DNA of 64,000 bases from Cellulophaga lytica DSM 7489. Lineage in GTDB: Bacteria; Bacteroidota; Bacteroidia; Flavobacteriales; Flavobacteriaceae. Below the pieces are notes generated by a model. It saw only the letters and a program-made list of their open reading frames with translations, was not told the origin of the DNA and did not search any database. The translations under genes and the position numbers were made by a program. Within the stretch, counting starts at the first letter, position 1, and each line of letters begins with the position of its first letter. The DNA lies in the NCBI RefSeq assembly GCF_000190595.1, contig NC_015167.1:322501-386500 (forward strand). Direction: 5' to 3'. Shown here piece after piece: positions 12,034 to 21,191 of the stretch.

Positions 12034-12486
12034 TTATTTAGCTTCCGCTACAACTTCAAAAGGAAATTCTACAATAACCTCTCTGTGTAATCTAATCTGA
12101 GCGTTGTAAGGCCCAGTTCTTTTAACGGCACCACCTTTAATAGAAATGTATTTTTTGTCTATTGACTGACCAGCTTTTTCTATAGCTGCAGCTAAATCTA
12201 TATTAGATATAGATCCAAACAATTTAGTTCCAACACCAACTTTAGCAGGTATTTTAATTTCTAATTGCTTTAATGCTTCTGCAGTTTTGTTAGCTTCATC
12301 AACAATTTTCTTCTCTTTATGAGCTCTTTGCTTTAAGTTCTCTGCTAAAACCTTCTTTGCAGACGGTGTAGCAAGAGCAGCTAATCCTTGAGGAATAAGA
12401 AAGTTTCTTCCGTAGCCGTTTTTTACTTCTACTACGTCATCCTTAAAACCTAAATTCTGTACGTCTTGTTTTAATATAAGTTCCAT
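12034..12486 (-). CDS. rplI: 50S ribosomal protein L9
   Basis: The 150-residue product has the classic L9 N-terminal domain (MELILKQDVQNLGFKDDVVEVKNGYGRNFLIPQGLA), a helical linker rich in Lys/Glu/Ala, and a C-terminal domain with LFGSISNIDLAAAIEKAG. It binds 23S rRNA at the L1 stalk base. It is third in the conserved rpsF-rpsR-rplI order, 13 bases after rpsR, and is followed by a terminator. Confidence 0.98.
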   Translation of the reverse strand: MELILKQDVQNLGFKDDVVEVKNGYGRNFLIPQGLAALATPSAKKVLAENLKQRAHKEKKIVDEANKTAEALKQLEIKIPAKVGVGTKLFGSISNIDLAAAIEKAGQSIDKKYISIKGGAVKRTGPYNAQIRLHREVIVEFPFEVVAEAK

Positions 12487-12499
12487 TGTTTAGCTTTTT

Positions 12500-12796
12500 T
12501 TATTTTAATAAATCGCCAACATATGGCATTAATGCTAAATGACGTGCTCTTTTTACAGCAACAGCCACTTTTCTTTGATACTTTAATGAAGTTCCAGTAA
12601 GTCTTCTTGGAAGTAATTTACCTTGCTCATTAACTAACTTAATTAAGAAATCTGGATCTTTATAATCTACATACTTAATACCTGATTTTTTAAATCTACA
12701 GTATTTTTTCTGTTTGTTAGTCTCAATGTTTAACGGAGTTAAATATCTAATTTCTCCGTCTTTTTTTCCTTTTGCTTGTTGTTCAATAGCTGACAT
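12500..12796 (-). CDS. rpsR: 30S ribosomal protein S18
   Basis: The 98-residue product contains the S18 core [22 protein letters not shown], then [35 protein letters not shown]. The N-terminal ~20 residues form a charged extension. S18 pairs with S6 on the 30S platform. It lies 5 bases after rpsF and before rplI. Confidence 0.98.
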   Translation of the reverse strand: MSAIEQQAKGKKDGEIRYLTPLNIETNKQKKYCRFKKSGIKYVDYKDPDFLIKLVNEQGKLLPRRLTGTSLKYQRKVAVAVKRARHLALMPYVGDLLK

Positions 12797-12801
12797 AATC
12801 C

Positions 12802-13140
12802 TTAAGCTTTAGTTTTTAATTTTGTTCTTCTTCTCTCTGCCCAAGAAATAGCGTGCTTGTCTAGCTTTACAGTTAAGAAACGCATAACACGTTCATCTCT
12901 TCTAAATTCTAGCTCATAGCCATTGATTACATCACCAGGTGCAGTAAATTCAAACAAATGGTAAAAACCACTTTTTTTGTGTTGAATAGGATAGGCCAAT
13001 TTTTTAAGTCCCCAATTTTCTTTGGCAACCATTTTGGAACCTTTTTTAATTAAGAAATCCTCAAATTTCTTAACTGTTTCCTCTATCTGTACATCAGATA
13101 GAACGGGATTCAGAATGAAAACAGTTTCGTAATGATTCAT
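12802..13140 (-). CDS. rpsF: 30S ribosomal protein S6
   Basis: The 112-residue product begins [16 protein letters not shown], the canonical S6 start. I therefore place the start at 13140 and not at the upstream in-frame codon at 13167, which would add nine unrelated residues and run into the promoter. It carries [21 protein letters not shown], the family core. First gene of the rpsF-rpsR-rplI operon, with a well-formed promoter immediately upstream. Confidence 0.97.
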   Translation of the reverse strand: MNHYETVFILNPVLSDVQIEETVKKFEDFLIKKGSKMVAKENWGLKKLAYPIQHKKSGFYHLFEFTAPGDVINGYELEFRRDERVMRFLTVKLDKHAISWAERRRTKLKTKA

Positions 13141-13164
13141 ATTATATATTTTTTTTTCAGTCCG

Positions 13165-13195
13165 CAAAAGTAATTATTTTTTTCTATTCTCACAA
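13165..13195 (-). promoter_or_regulatory. Promoter of rpsF-rpsR-rplI
   Basis: On the minus strand TACTTTTG (13165-13172) matches the TAnnTTTG -7 element and TTG (13193-13195) is 20 bases upstream. The predicted leader to the rpsF ATG at 13140 is only about 20 bases. Confidence 0.75.
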
Positions 13196-13391
13196 GAAAA
13201 CACTAAAATCTTCGTTATACATTAAAATAGTTATTAACAAACCCCAAATATCTAACCAAAGCTAAATGCAATCCATAACTCGTTTAATGCTAATTACACA
13301 ACAGATTAGTGCATGTTCACATCTTTTCTTGCAATTCATCTGACATTTTTAGTACTTTAGCCGAGATTTAACCCCACAAATCAACTTATTT

Positions 13392-14084
13392 ATGAAACTA
13401 AGATGTATAATTGTAGATGATTCTTCTATGCAGCGTATGGCCGTTGCAAAGTTGGTTAACAATCATCCAAACCTAGCAATGGTTGCTGAGTACAGCAATG
13501 CTATTGAAGCCAAGAACGGACTTAAGAACAACGAAGTTGATCTTATTTTCCTAGACGTAGAAATGCCAATCATTAACGGATTTGACTTATTAGAGTCTTT
13601 AGAAAATCCGCCACAAGTTATACTTATAACTGGAAAACCTGATTACGCATTAAAAGCCTTTGATTATGACGTAACAGATTACTTACACAAACCAATTACA
13701 ATGAGTAGGTTTGATGCCTCTGTAAAAAGAGCCGTAGGTAAATATGAGCAAATGCACAGAGTACAGGAAGACGAAGAACATATATTTGCAAAAAGCAACC
13801 TTAAAAAACGTAAGGTTATTTTAAATGATATTAAATGGATAGAAGCCTTAGGCGATTATATTAAACTTGTTACAGACGAGGCTAATATTGTAATTTTATC
13901 TACAATGAAATCTTTTGAAAAACAATTGCCAGAAGATAAGTTTTTAAGAATACACAAATCTTATATTGTAAACTTAGAAAAGGTTGAAAAATTTAATAGT
14001 AAAAATGTAGAAGTTGATGGAAGACAAATACCTTTAAGTAGAAATAAAAAGACCGAGCTTGCTGAAGCATTAAGTAACGTCTAA
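13392..14084 (+). CDS. LytTR-family response regulator
   Basis: The 230-residue product has an N-terminal receiver domain with acidic pocket DD (residues 9-10), phosphoacceptor Asp in FLDVEMP (~55) and Lys in HKPIT (~105). A C-terminal LytTR DNA-binding domain follows (~135-230: IKWIEALGDYIKLV, FLRIHKSYIVNLEKVEKF, IPLSRNKK). Such proteins bind DNA as dimers and are usually paired with a LytS-type histidine kinase, but no kinase gene is next to it. It diverges from rpsF and shares a terminator with the convergent priA. Target genes are unknown. Confidence 0.93.
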   Translation: MKLRCIIVDDSSMQRMAVAKLVNNHPNLAMVAEYSNAIEAKNGLKNNEVDLIFLDVEMPIINGFDLLESLENPPQVILITGKPDYALKAFDYDVTDYLHKPITMSRFDASVKRAVGKYEQMHRVQEDEEHIFAKSNLKKRKVILNDIKWIEALGDYIKLVTDEANIVILSTMKSFEKQLPEDKFLRIHKSYIVNLEKVEKFNSKNVEVDGRQIPLSRNKKTELAEALSNV

Positions 14085-14100
14085 CAATTATACACCAAAT

Positions 14101-14130
14101 AAAAAAAGCTGACTAACGTCAGCTTTTTTT
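14101..14130. terminator. Bidirectional terminator between LytTR regulator and priA
   Basis: AAAAAAAGCTGAC / GTCAGCTTTTTTT around TAAC. Thirteen-base arms with A and T tracts, placed between convergent genes. Confidence 0.9.
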
Positions 14131-14141
14131 ATGCTTATTTT

Positions 14142-16598
14142 TTAAATATAATCTACATTATAAATTACTCTTACCCCCTTAAATTGCCCAATTGAATTAA
14201 ATGATTTTTCAATTTTTTTAATGTAATCTTTTGTTTTGCCTAAGGGTTGGTCTTTCTTTATTTTTAAAACCACATTTTTTAAATACTGATTTCTTATTCT
14301 TGCCACAGCAGGAAACTCAGGACCCAACACATCATCTTTAAAAGAAACTCGTAAAGATTTAGCAAACCAAGCAGAGGCACCTTCTACCTTACCATAATCT
14401 CTATGCTTAAATGTTATTTTTAAAATTCTGTGTAAAGGCGGATACTTAAATAACCTACGTTCATTAATTTGGTCTGTATACATTGCCTCATAATCATTTG
14501 TAGATACCTGCTGTAAAATTTGGTGATATGGATTATATGTTTGTATTAAAACTTTTCCTCTCTTTTGTGCCCTACCTGCTCTACCAGATACTTGCGCTAA
14601 AAGTTGGTAACTGCGTTCATGCGCTCTAAAATCTGGAAAATTTAATAAGTTGTCTGCATTCATAATACCTACCAAACTCACATTACCAAAATCCAAACCT
14701 TTGGTAAGCATTTGTGTACCTACTAAAACATCTAACTCGTGTTTTTCAAAAGAAGTAATTATTTTCTCGTACGCATGTTTACCTCTAGTGGTATCTAAAT
14801 CCATACGGCCAATTCTAAGGTTTGGCATTAGCTCTTGCAGTTCTTGCTCTACTTGTTCTGTACCAAAACCTTTGGTGTTTAAGGTAGACATACCACAGGC
14901 TAAACAACTTTTTTGTAATGCCATATGGTAACTGCAGTAATGGCAACGCATTTGCTTTTTGTATTGATGATACGTTAAACTTACATCACAATTAGGACAT
15001 TGGGGAGAGTGCCCACAAGTTGTGCACTCTACAATTGGAGCATACCCTCTACGATTTTGAAACAATATTACTTGTTCTCCCTCTTGTACTGCTTCTGTAA
15101 TACCAAGTAATAACCGTTCTGAAAAATGACCTTTCATACGTTTTTTACGAGTTAGCTCTTTTATATCTACTAACTCTACCTCTGGCATTAGTACATTGCC
15201 ATACCTACGCGTTATTTGTGCATAACCATATTTTTGCTGTTTAACATTGTAGTACGTTTCTATGCTTGGCGTTGCAGAACCTAAAAGAATATTACAATTA
15301 CTAAAGCTAGCTAAAACAATTGCACTGTCTCTTGCGTGGTATCTTGGTGCCGGATCATACTGCTTAAAAGACGCCTCATGCTCTTCATCTACAATTATTA
15401 ACCCTAGGTTAGAAAATGGTAAAAACAACGCTGACCTAGCTCCTATTACAATTTGAGCCTTAGACTTGTTAGCTAAAACATTGTTCCAAACCTCAACTCT
15501 TTCATTTACGGTATATTTTGAATGAAAAACAGCTACATATTCTCCAAAATAATTTTGGAGCCTAGCTATTAATTGTGTGGTTAAAGCAATTTCTGGTAAC
15601 AAATACAACGCTTGTTTTCCCTCTGCTAAACACTCTGCAATAAGCTGTACATAAACCTCAGTTTTTCCTGAAGAGGTTACACCGTGTAGCAAGGTTACTT
15701 TTTTTTCTTTAAAACTTGCTTTTATTTCTTGTATAGCTTCTGTTTGGTACTTGTTAAGCTCTTTTAATTGTTTTGTTTTTTTTGTAGCATCAAAAACAAC
15801 TCTGTCTGTTCGTACATAAAACTCCTCTAAAATATCTTTATCTATAAGTGTTTTAATTATAGATGCAGAGGATTTACTTTTTTTTTCTAACTCTTTTACT
15901 GTTATTTTTTTTTGATTTGTTCCTTGTAACTGAAACAGTGATAAAATAACATTACTTTGTTTTGGTGCTCTAGAAAGCGAATCTAGCAAAGCACTTAACT
16001 CTTCTTCTGTCTGGTATTTTTCTCCTAACTTTACATACCTTACTAACTTTGGCTTATATTGTTGGTAAACTTCTTCCTTAGTTAAAATTACATTTTTATC
16101 TAACAGACGTTTTAAAATAGGTAGCACGTTTTTTTTATCTACTATGGCCGCAATTTCTTGCACCTTTAACATAGACTGGCGTTCTAATGCTTCAAACACT
16201 AAAAACTCTTCATCTGTTAGTGTATTTTCATCTACAGTGGCCTCAGAATTTTTAAGAATTAACGTTTCACTTTCTAATAAAAACGCACCAGGTACTGCAC
16301 TTCTAAACACCTCGCCTACAGAACACATATAATATTTTGCAACCCAAGACCAATGCTTAATTTGCAACTCTGTAACTATAGGTTCATCATCTAATATTTG
16401 ATGAATATCTTTTGCGTCGTATAAAGTAGGAGCTGTTGTATGTATTTCTGCAACTAGTGCTGTATGTATTTTAGATTTGCCAAAGGGTACCGCTACGCGC
16501 ATACCCACTTTTAAAAAATTGGCTTCTGCCCTTGTTACACTATACGTAAATAGTTTCTCTAAGGGAATTGGTAATATTACATTTATAAAATGCTGCAT
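14142..16598 (-). CDS. priA: Primosomal replication restart helicase PriA
   Basis: The 818-residue 3'-to-5' DNA helicase reloads the replisome at stalled forks. It has the N-terminal 3'BD domain (FINVILPIPLEKLFTYSV), Walker A HGVTSSGKTEVY (~residues 305-315), Walker B VDEEHEASFKQYD, motif III LLGSATPS, and paired zinc motifs between the helicase lobes (CTTCGHSPQCPNC, then CHYC and CLACG). Motif VI follows (QVSGRAGRAQKRG). Length fits. It is last in the nadC-yihY-DUF2147-priA run, 8 bases after DUF2147, so it is probably co-transcribed. Confidence 0.96.
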   Translation of the reverse strand: MQHFINVILPIPLEKLFTYSVTRAEANFLKVGMRVAVPFGKSKIHTALVAEIHTTAPTLYDAKDIHQILDDEPIVTELQIKHWSWVAKYYMCSVGEVFRSAVPGAFLLESETLILKNSEATVDENTLTDEEFLVFEALERQSMLKVQEIAAIVDKKNVLPILKRLLDKNVILTKEEVYQQYKPKLVRYVKLGEKYQTEEELSALLDSLSRAPKQSNVILSLFQLQGTNQKKITVKELEKKSKSSASIIKTLIDKDILEEFYVRTDRVVFDATKKTKQLKELNKYQTEAIQEIKASFKEKKVTLLHGVTSSGKTEVYVQLIAECLAEGKQALYLLPEIALTTQLIARLQNYFGEYVAVFHSKYTVNERVEVWNNVLANKSKAQIVIGARSALFLPFSNLGLIIVDEEHEASFKQYDPAPRYHARDSAIVLASFSNCNILLGSATPSIETYYNVKQQKYGYAQITRRYGNVLMPEVELVDIKELTRKKRMKGHFSERLLLGITEAVQEGEQVILFQNRRGYAPIVECTTCGHSPQCPNCDVSLTYHQYKKQMRCHYCSYHMALQKSCLACGMSTLNTKGFGTEQVEQELQELMPNLRIGRMDLDTTRGKHAYEKIITSFEKHELDVLVGTQMLTKGLDFGNVSLVGIMNADNLLNFPDFRAHERSYQLLAQVSGRAGRAQKRGKVLIQTYNPYHQILQQVSTNDYEAMYTDQINERRLFKYPPLHRILKITFKHRDYGKVEGASAWFAKSLRVSFKDDVLGPEFPAVARIRNQYLKNVVLKIKKDQPLGKTKDYIKKIEKSFNSIGQFKGVRVIYNVDYI

Positions 16599-16606
16599 AA
16601 AGTATG

Positions 16607-17047
16607 TTACTCCTTAACACGTATCCAAGTTTGAGTTCTGTATATAAATGCTAAGTAACCACGAACTTTTAGTTTGTCTGAGTCATCTGGATCTAACCAA
16701 ATTTTACACCTAAAAGTCATTGCTTGTTCTGGGTCAAAAAGATGCTTTCCTTTATATTCATTCTTGTCTGTTTTTTCTGCGTCTTTAATAATATGCAAAC
16801 CTAAAATAGGTGCATTTTTTAAATCACCTTCACACTTTTCACAAACAGCATCTCTGCGCTTTGGGTCAACAATTTTTACTATTTTCCCATACATTTTTCC
16901 GTTTTTCTCGTAAACATTAATTATCGCTTTTTCTTTTCCGTTTCTATCATCAATGGTTTTCCATTTTCCAAAAACAGATTGAGCTACACTAATATGAGCT
17001 ACAAAAAAAAGGATTGCAATGGTAAATAGTGTTTTATTCTTCTTCAT
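16607..17047 (-). CDS. DUF2147 family secreted protein
   Basis: The 146-residue product has a signal peptide (MKKNKTLFTIAILFFVAHISVAQ) and the DUF2147 pattern VFGKWKTIDDRNGKEKAIINVYEKNGKMYGKIV, then LGLHIIKDAEK and RGYLAFIYRTQTWIRV. A CEKCEG motif in the middle is common in the family. It is presumed periplasmic and its function is unknown. Its start overlaps the end of the yihY gene by 14 bases, indicating translational coupling. Confidence 0.88.
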   Translation of the reverse strand: MKKNKTLFTIAILFFVAHISVAQSVFGKWKTIDDRNGKEKAIINVYEKNGKMYGKIVKIVDPKRRDAVCEKCEGDLKNAPILGLHIIKDAEKTDKNEYKGKHLFDPEQAMTFRCKIWLDPDDSDKLKVRGYLAFIYRTQTWIRVKE

Positions 17048-18020
17048 TTTTTATAATTTTTTTCTTTAATGAATTTAATGTTGCGTTTAGCTCAAACCCT
17101 AGCAAAAGGATGTTAGCATTTAACCAAATATAAACCATCAAAATTAATAATCCTCCTAAAGCCCCATACAATTCATTATACCTTGCAAATTTATCTACGT
17201 AAACTCCAAACAGGTAAGAGGTTAGCACAAATAAAATTGTAGTCATTAATGAACCCGATGAAAAGAACTTTGTTTTTTTACCTTCTGCTGTACCAAAATA
17301 ATATAAAATTGAGATGGATAAGTATGATAAAAATGTAAAGTAAACGACTTTAGCAATCTCGGTTGTCCATATATCTGTTTCTTCAAGACCTGTGCCAAAA
17401 TAAACTTGGGTGGTGTCTGATATGTTTTCTATTACATAAATCTCAAAATACATATAAACTATAGCACTAACTATTATTAGTATAGACAGTAGTAAACCTA
17501 CCATTAAAGCATACAAATATTGTCTTAAAAAATGACGATTTAAACTTACGTGGTACGAGTTTTCAAACCCACTAAAAATAGCATTTACACCATTAGCTAT
17601 TAAAAATATAGACAGTACAAATGTAGATGATAGTAAACCACCTCGTTTCTGACTCATTATTTCATCGTAAATCTGATCAAAAAAATAGTCGTTTATAGCA
17701 TTTGGCAATACATACTCTAAATACGCAATAAACTCTGTATTTAAATTGGTATCTGGATTACCAGAATCTACATAAGGTATTAAAAACGGTATTAGTGTTA
17801 CCAAAAAAATTAATAACGGAAACAATGCCATAAACAAGCTAAAGGCAATGGCACTGGCACGTGTAGATAAGGTTCCTTTTAGTATTCCGTTAAGGTAAAG
17901 CTCTAATAAATCATACAAAGACAAACCTACGAAGGCAGGTAAAGTCACTTTTTTTAATAGTGCTACTATCCAGTTTATTACTGGTATTTTTGCTAGTTTT
18001 TCTTCAATTTCTACCGACAT
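17034..18020 (-). CDS. YihY/virulence factor BrkB family membrane protein
   Basis: A 328-residue inner-membrane protein with about six hydrophobic segments. The family signature TRASAIAFSLFMALFPLLIFLVTLIPF is at ~residues 55-82 and GALGGLLILMVYIWLNANILLLGFELNA near the C-terminus. Family members were once called RNase BN, which was a misassignment; the actual role, probably envelope or lipid related, is uncertain. Start and stop overlap by one base with nadC (TAATG), so translation is coupled. Confidence 0.92.
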   Translation of the reverse strand: MSVEIEEKLAKIPVINWIVALLKKVTLPAFVGLSLYDLLELYLNGILKGTLSTRASAIAFSLFMALFPLLIFLVTLIPFLIPYVDSGNPDTNLNTEFIAYLEYVLPNAINDYFFDQIYDEIMSQKRGGLLSSTFVLSIFLIANGVNAIFSGFENSYHVSLNRHFLRQYLYALMVGLLLSILIIVSAIVYMYFEIYVIENISDTTQVYFGTGLEETDIWTTEIAKVVYFTFLSYLSISILYYFGTAEGKKTKFFSSGSLMTTILFVLTSYLFGVYVDKFARYNELYGALGGLLILMVYIWLNANILLLGFELNATLNSLKKKIIKNEEE

Positions 18021-18877
18021 TAAACTGCTTTAAGACTTAAATCCATATTATAAACAGAGTGCGTAAGTGCGCCAGAAGAAATGTAATTTACACCGCATTC
18101 TGCATATTCTCTAATAGTATCTTCATTAATACCACCACTAGATTCTGTTAAACATTTGTCTCCAATTAATGCAACAGCAGTTCTTGTGTCTTTATAATTA
18201 AAGTTGTCTATAAGAATACGGTACACACCATCTGTCTTTAAAATTTCTTTAATTTCATCAAGGTTTCTAGCTTCAACTATAATTTTTAAATCTCTGTTAG
18301 TTGCTTTTAAGTATTCTTTTGTTTTTTCTATTGCTTTGGTTACACCACCTGCAAAATCTATATGGTTATCTTTTAACATAATCATATCATACAAAGCAAA
18401 CCTGTGGTTTTCTCCACCTCCTATTTTTACAGCCCATTTTTCTGCTGCACGTAAACCAGGTGTAGTTTTACGCGTGTCTAATATTTTAGTATTTGTACCC
18501 TCTAATAATTTCACAAAAAAGTTGGTTTTAGTAGCAATAGCACTCATACGTTGCATAGCATTTAACACCAAGCGTTCTGCTTTTAAAATACTTTGTGAGC
18601 TACCAGCTACATAAAAAACAATATCTCCGTGCTTTACAGTTTCACCATCATTAATAAGAGTTTCTACTTGTAAATTTTTATCTACATAGGCAAAAACTTG
18701 TTTAGCAAAATCTACGCCAGCAATTATACCATTATCTTTAACCAATAATTTTGCTTTTCCGGTTGCTGTTTCTGGTATACACGCTAAAGAACTATGGTCA
18801 CCATCACCAACATCTTCACGTATTGCATTACTAATAATTTGGTCTATTTCTTTCTGAAACTGCTCTTCTGAAATCAT
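18020..18877 (-). CDS. nadC: Nicotinate-nucleotide pyrophosphorylase (carboxylating)
   Basis: The 285-residue enzyme converts quinolinate and PRPP to nicotinate mononucleotide in de novo NAD synthesis. It shows REDVGDGDHSSLACIP (~residues 20-35), LNAMQRMSAIAT (~125), the ILDTRKTTPGLRAAEKWAVKIGGGENHR active-site block (~150-178) and MLKDNHID. C-terminal substrate-binding segments include ESSGGI and YISSGALTHS. First gene of the four-gene minus-strand cluster. It diverges from rlmH across ~125 bases. Confidence 0.97.
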   Translation of the reverse strand: MISEEQFQKEIDQIISNAIREDVGDGDHSSLACIPETATGKAKLLVKDNGIIAGVDFAKQVFAYVDKNLQVETLINDGETVKHGDIVFYVAGSSQSILKAERLVLNAMQRMSAIATKTNFFVKLLEGTNTKILDTRKTTPGLRAAEKWAVKIGGGENHRFALYDMIMLKDNHIDFAGGVTKAIEKTKEYLKATNRDLKIIVEARNLDEIKEILKTDGVYRILIDNFNYKDTRTAVALIGDKCLTESSGGINEDTIREYAECGVNYISSGALTHSVYNMDLSLKAV

Positions 18878-18989
18878 TAATTTGTTTTTGTTTTGTGCTA
18901 ATTTACTAAATTGTTTTATTAAACTTTAACTGTTTTTTTGATTATCTACATAATGCAGTTGTTATCTAATAATTTTTAAAAATTGACAG

Positions 18990-18997
18990 TATATTTG
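18990..18997 (+). promoter_or_regulatory. Promoter -7 element of rlmH
   Basis: TATATTTG ends 4 bases before the rlmH ATG at 19002, which implies a leaderless or nearly leaderless mRNA. No TTG at the usual 19-21 base spacing is obvious. Confidence 0.5.
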
Positions 18998-19001
18998 TGG
19001 T

Positions 19002-19475
19002 ATGACTATTAAGCTCCTTGCCATTGGCAAAACCGATAATAAAAACTTACAAGCACTAATTGCTGAGTATGAAAAGCGATTAGGACATTATATTAAGTTT
19101 AATTTAGACATTATACCAGATATAAAAAATGCAAAAAACCTGTCTGAAGCACAACAGAAAGAAAAGGAAGGCGAGCTTATTTTAAAAAAATTGAGTACTA
19201 CTGACGTGCTTATACTTTTAGATGAAAACGGAAAACAATTTACCTCTGTAGATTTTTCTGATTACTTACAAAAGAAAATGAATGCAGGTATTAAACAATT
19301 GGTTTTTGTTATTGGAGGTCCTTATGGCTTTAGTGATACAATTTACGCTACTGCTAAAGGAAAAATTAGTCTTTCTAAAATGACATTTTCTCACCAAATG
19401 GTACGTTTATTTGTGGTTGAACAAATTTATAGAGGGTTTACTATTTTACGTAACGAGCCTTATCACCATAGGTAA
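19002..19475 (+). CDS. rlmH: 23S rRNA pseudouridine-1915 N3-methyltransferase RlmH
   Basis: The 157-residue SPOUT-class methyltransferase modifies the pseudouridine in helix 69 of 23S rRNA, acting on assembled 70S ribosomes. The family pattern is clear: MTIKLLAIGKTDNK start, LLDENGKQFTSVDFSDYL, the SAM-binding knot FVIGGPYGFSD (~residues 103-113) and the C-terminal ILRNEPYHH. Length is exact for the family. It stands alone, divergent from nadC. Confidence 0.97.
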   Translation: MTIKLLAIGKTDNKNLQALIAEYEKRLGHYIKFNLDIIPDIKNAKNLSEAQQKEKEGELILKKLSTTDVLILLDENGKQFTSVDFSDYLQKKMNAGIKQLVFVIGGPYGFSDTIYATAKGKISLSKMTFSHQMVRLFVVEQIYRGFTILRNEPYHHR

Positions 19476-19561
19476 AACTAGCTTTAACTAATTTTTAACA
19501 ATCTTATTCTTATTTTAATGATATAAAGTCATACTTTAGAACTAAGAAATTAGTTTTTAAT

Positions 19562-21112
19562 ATGAAGCACAATAAACTATTATACATTACAACACTTTTA
19601 CTATTATTTAGTTTATTGTTTGCCTGTAAAAAAGACAAAACAACCACCTCTGTTAGCATTAAACAGACAAGTGCTACTAAAACTTATAAACCTATTGTTA
19701 TTAGCGGAACATCTAAGGACAAAAAAGCTCTAGAGTACTTTAATATACTAAATTACTCTTACCTATACGGAACAAATCACAATGGTCAAAATAAAAGGCT
19801 ATATGACAGTGTTTACAATACTGTATTAGATAGTATAGAAAAGCCACAAATTATTGAATTAATGAGTTTTGGAGATGATTTCTACAATACTCGTGTTTTA
19901 GTTTCTCCTGGTGATAGCATAACGTTTACCACTAAAAAAGGGCAATTACAATTTTCAGGTAAAAATGCTTCTCATTATAATTTCTATACCGCTTTAGATT
20001 CTTTACAGTTAAAATGGCCTACGTTTAAAAACAACATTAAGCAATACAAAGACAGTTGCTCTTATGTTTATAACGCAATAAAACTATTCTATGAATCTTA
20101 TATTAAAAACAATGTAGTTTCTAACAACTTTAAAAGTCTTGTTAGCCAAGAAATAGAATATGAATATTTATACAACTTAATAGCTCCTAGAAACATAAAA
20201 TCGGAATGCACAGTAAGTTATTTTAATAATACAGAAAGTGTTTTTTCTACAGTAAATAAACCCGAAAAATTAAATTCTGAAGAAATTTTTAATCCAAAAG
20301 AGTACTTTAACAATGTTACCATAGCTGATTTTAAAAAACCAGAATTAATTAATAATGACTATTTTAAAAGAAGCCTTACAGATTTTATTAGGCACTATTT
20401 TGTTACTTATGATTATTTAGACTATTCAGAAAAAACCTTTGCAAAAGAAAAAGATTTTATTGAGAAAAACCTAGACGGAGAATTAAAGCATTTTGCCATA
20501 AGCAGACTTATTTATGATTATTATAAAAAAGGATTTGGAAACAGCAAAACCAATGTAGATATACTTAATAAGGTTATTAACGAGTATAAGCCTTTACTAA
20601 AAAATGCATCTTACGTAAATGAATTAACTGCTATTCAAGAAAAAACAAAGCTTTTAAATTTAGAACTCCCTAGTATTGTTTTAAATGAAAAATTGTTAAC
20701 TATTAAAGGCGACACTATACAGTTAAAAGATATTTTAAAACAAAGTGAAGGTAAAACAAAGATTATAGATTTTTGGGCTAGTTGGTGTGGCCCTTGCATT
20801 ACTGAAATTAAAAAAAGCTTTAGTTTTAAAAATAATTTATCTAAAGAGCAAAATGTTAGCTGGATTTACATTTCTATTGATAAAAATAAGAAACAGTGGT
20901 TACAAAAATCCAAAGCATTAGAGTCTAAATTAGAGAGCAAACAACAGTATTTATTATTAAACAGTAAAAGCTCTAAACTTATAAAATATTTAAGAATAGA
21001 AACAATTCCTAGATATTCTATTTTAAACAAAAACAATGAAGTTATTTTAGAGAACGCTCCAAGACCATCAGACAGTATAAATTTTAAACGAATAATAAAT
21101 AAATTAAACTAA
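19562..21112 (+). CDS. TlpA-like thioredoxin-domain lipoprotein
   Basis: The 516-residue product has a lipoprotein signal (LLFAC at Cys22), a ~350-residue N-terminal region with a DUF4369-like beta segment near the start, and a C-terminal TlpA/AhpC-like thioredoxin domain. The active site is FWASWCGPCITEI near residue 405; a YLRIETIPRYSILNKNNE segment supplies the cis-Pro. It is probably anchored to a membrane on the periplasmic side and reduces protein or peptide disulfides. A GG-leader protein gene follows 80 bases later. In Bacteroidota such thioredoxin lipoproteins are often found near GG-leader peptide genes, so a role in processing or tolerance of that peptide is possible but inferred. 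Confidence 0.82.
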   Translation: MKHNKLLYITTLLLLFSLLFACKKDKTTTSVSIKQTSATKTYKPIVISGTSKDKKALEYFNILNYSYLYGTNHNGQNKRLYDSVYNTVLDSIEKPQIIELMSFGDDFYNTRVLVSPGDSITFTTKKGQLQFSGKNASHYNFYTALDSLQLKWPTFKNNIKQYKDSCSYVYNAIKLFYESYIKNNVVSNNFKSLVSQEIEYEYLYNLIAPRNIKSECTVSYFNNTESVFSTVNKPEKLNSEEIFNPKEYFNNVTIADFKKPELINNDYFKRSLTDFIRHYFVTYDYLDYSEKTFAKEKDFIEKNLDGELKHFAISRLIYDYYKKGFGNSKTNVDILNKVINEYKPLLKNASYVNELTAIQEKTKLLNLELPSIVLNEKLLTIKGDTIQLKDILKQSEGKTKIIDFWASWCGPCITEIKKSFSFKNNLSKEQNVSWIYISIDKNKKQWLQKSKALESKLESKQQYLLLNSKSSKLIKYLRIETIPRYSILNKNNEVILENAPRPSDSINFKRIINKLN

Positions 21113-21191
21113 AACACTCAATCGAAAACTTAAAAGAGGTATTACAATAATATAAAAATATTCTTTCGCGAAGAATGGACACAAGCCTTGG

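Noticed and set aside
12802-13167. Start of rpsF at 13167
   Set aside because: The added residues are unrelated to S6 and the start would overlap the -7 element; [12 protein letters not shown] at 13140 is canonical.
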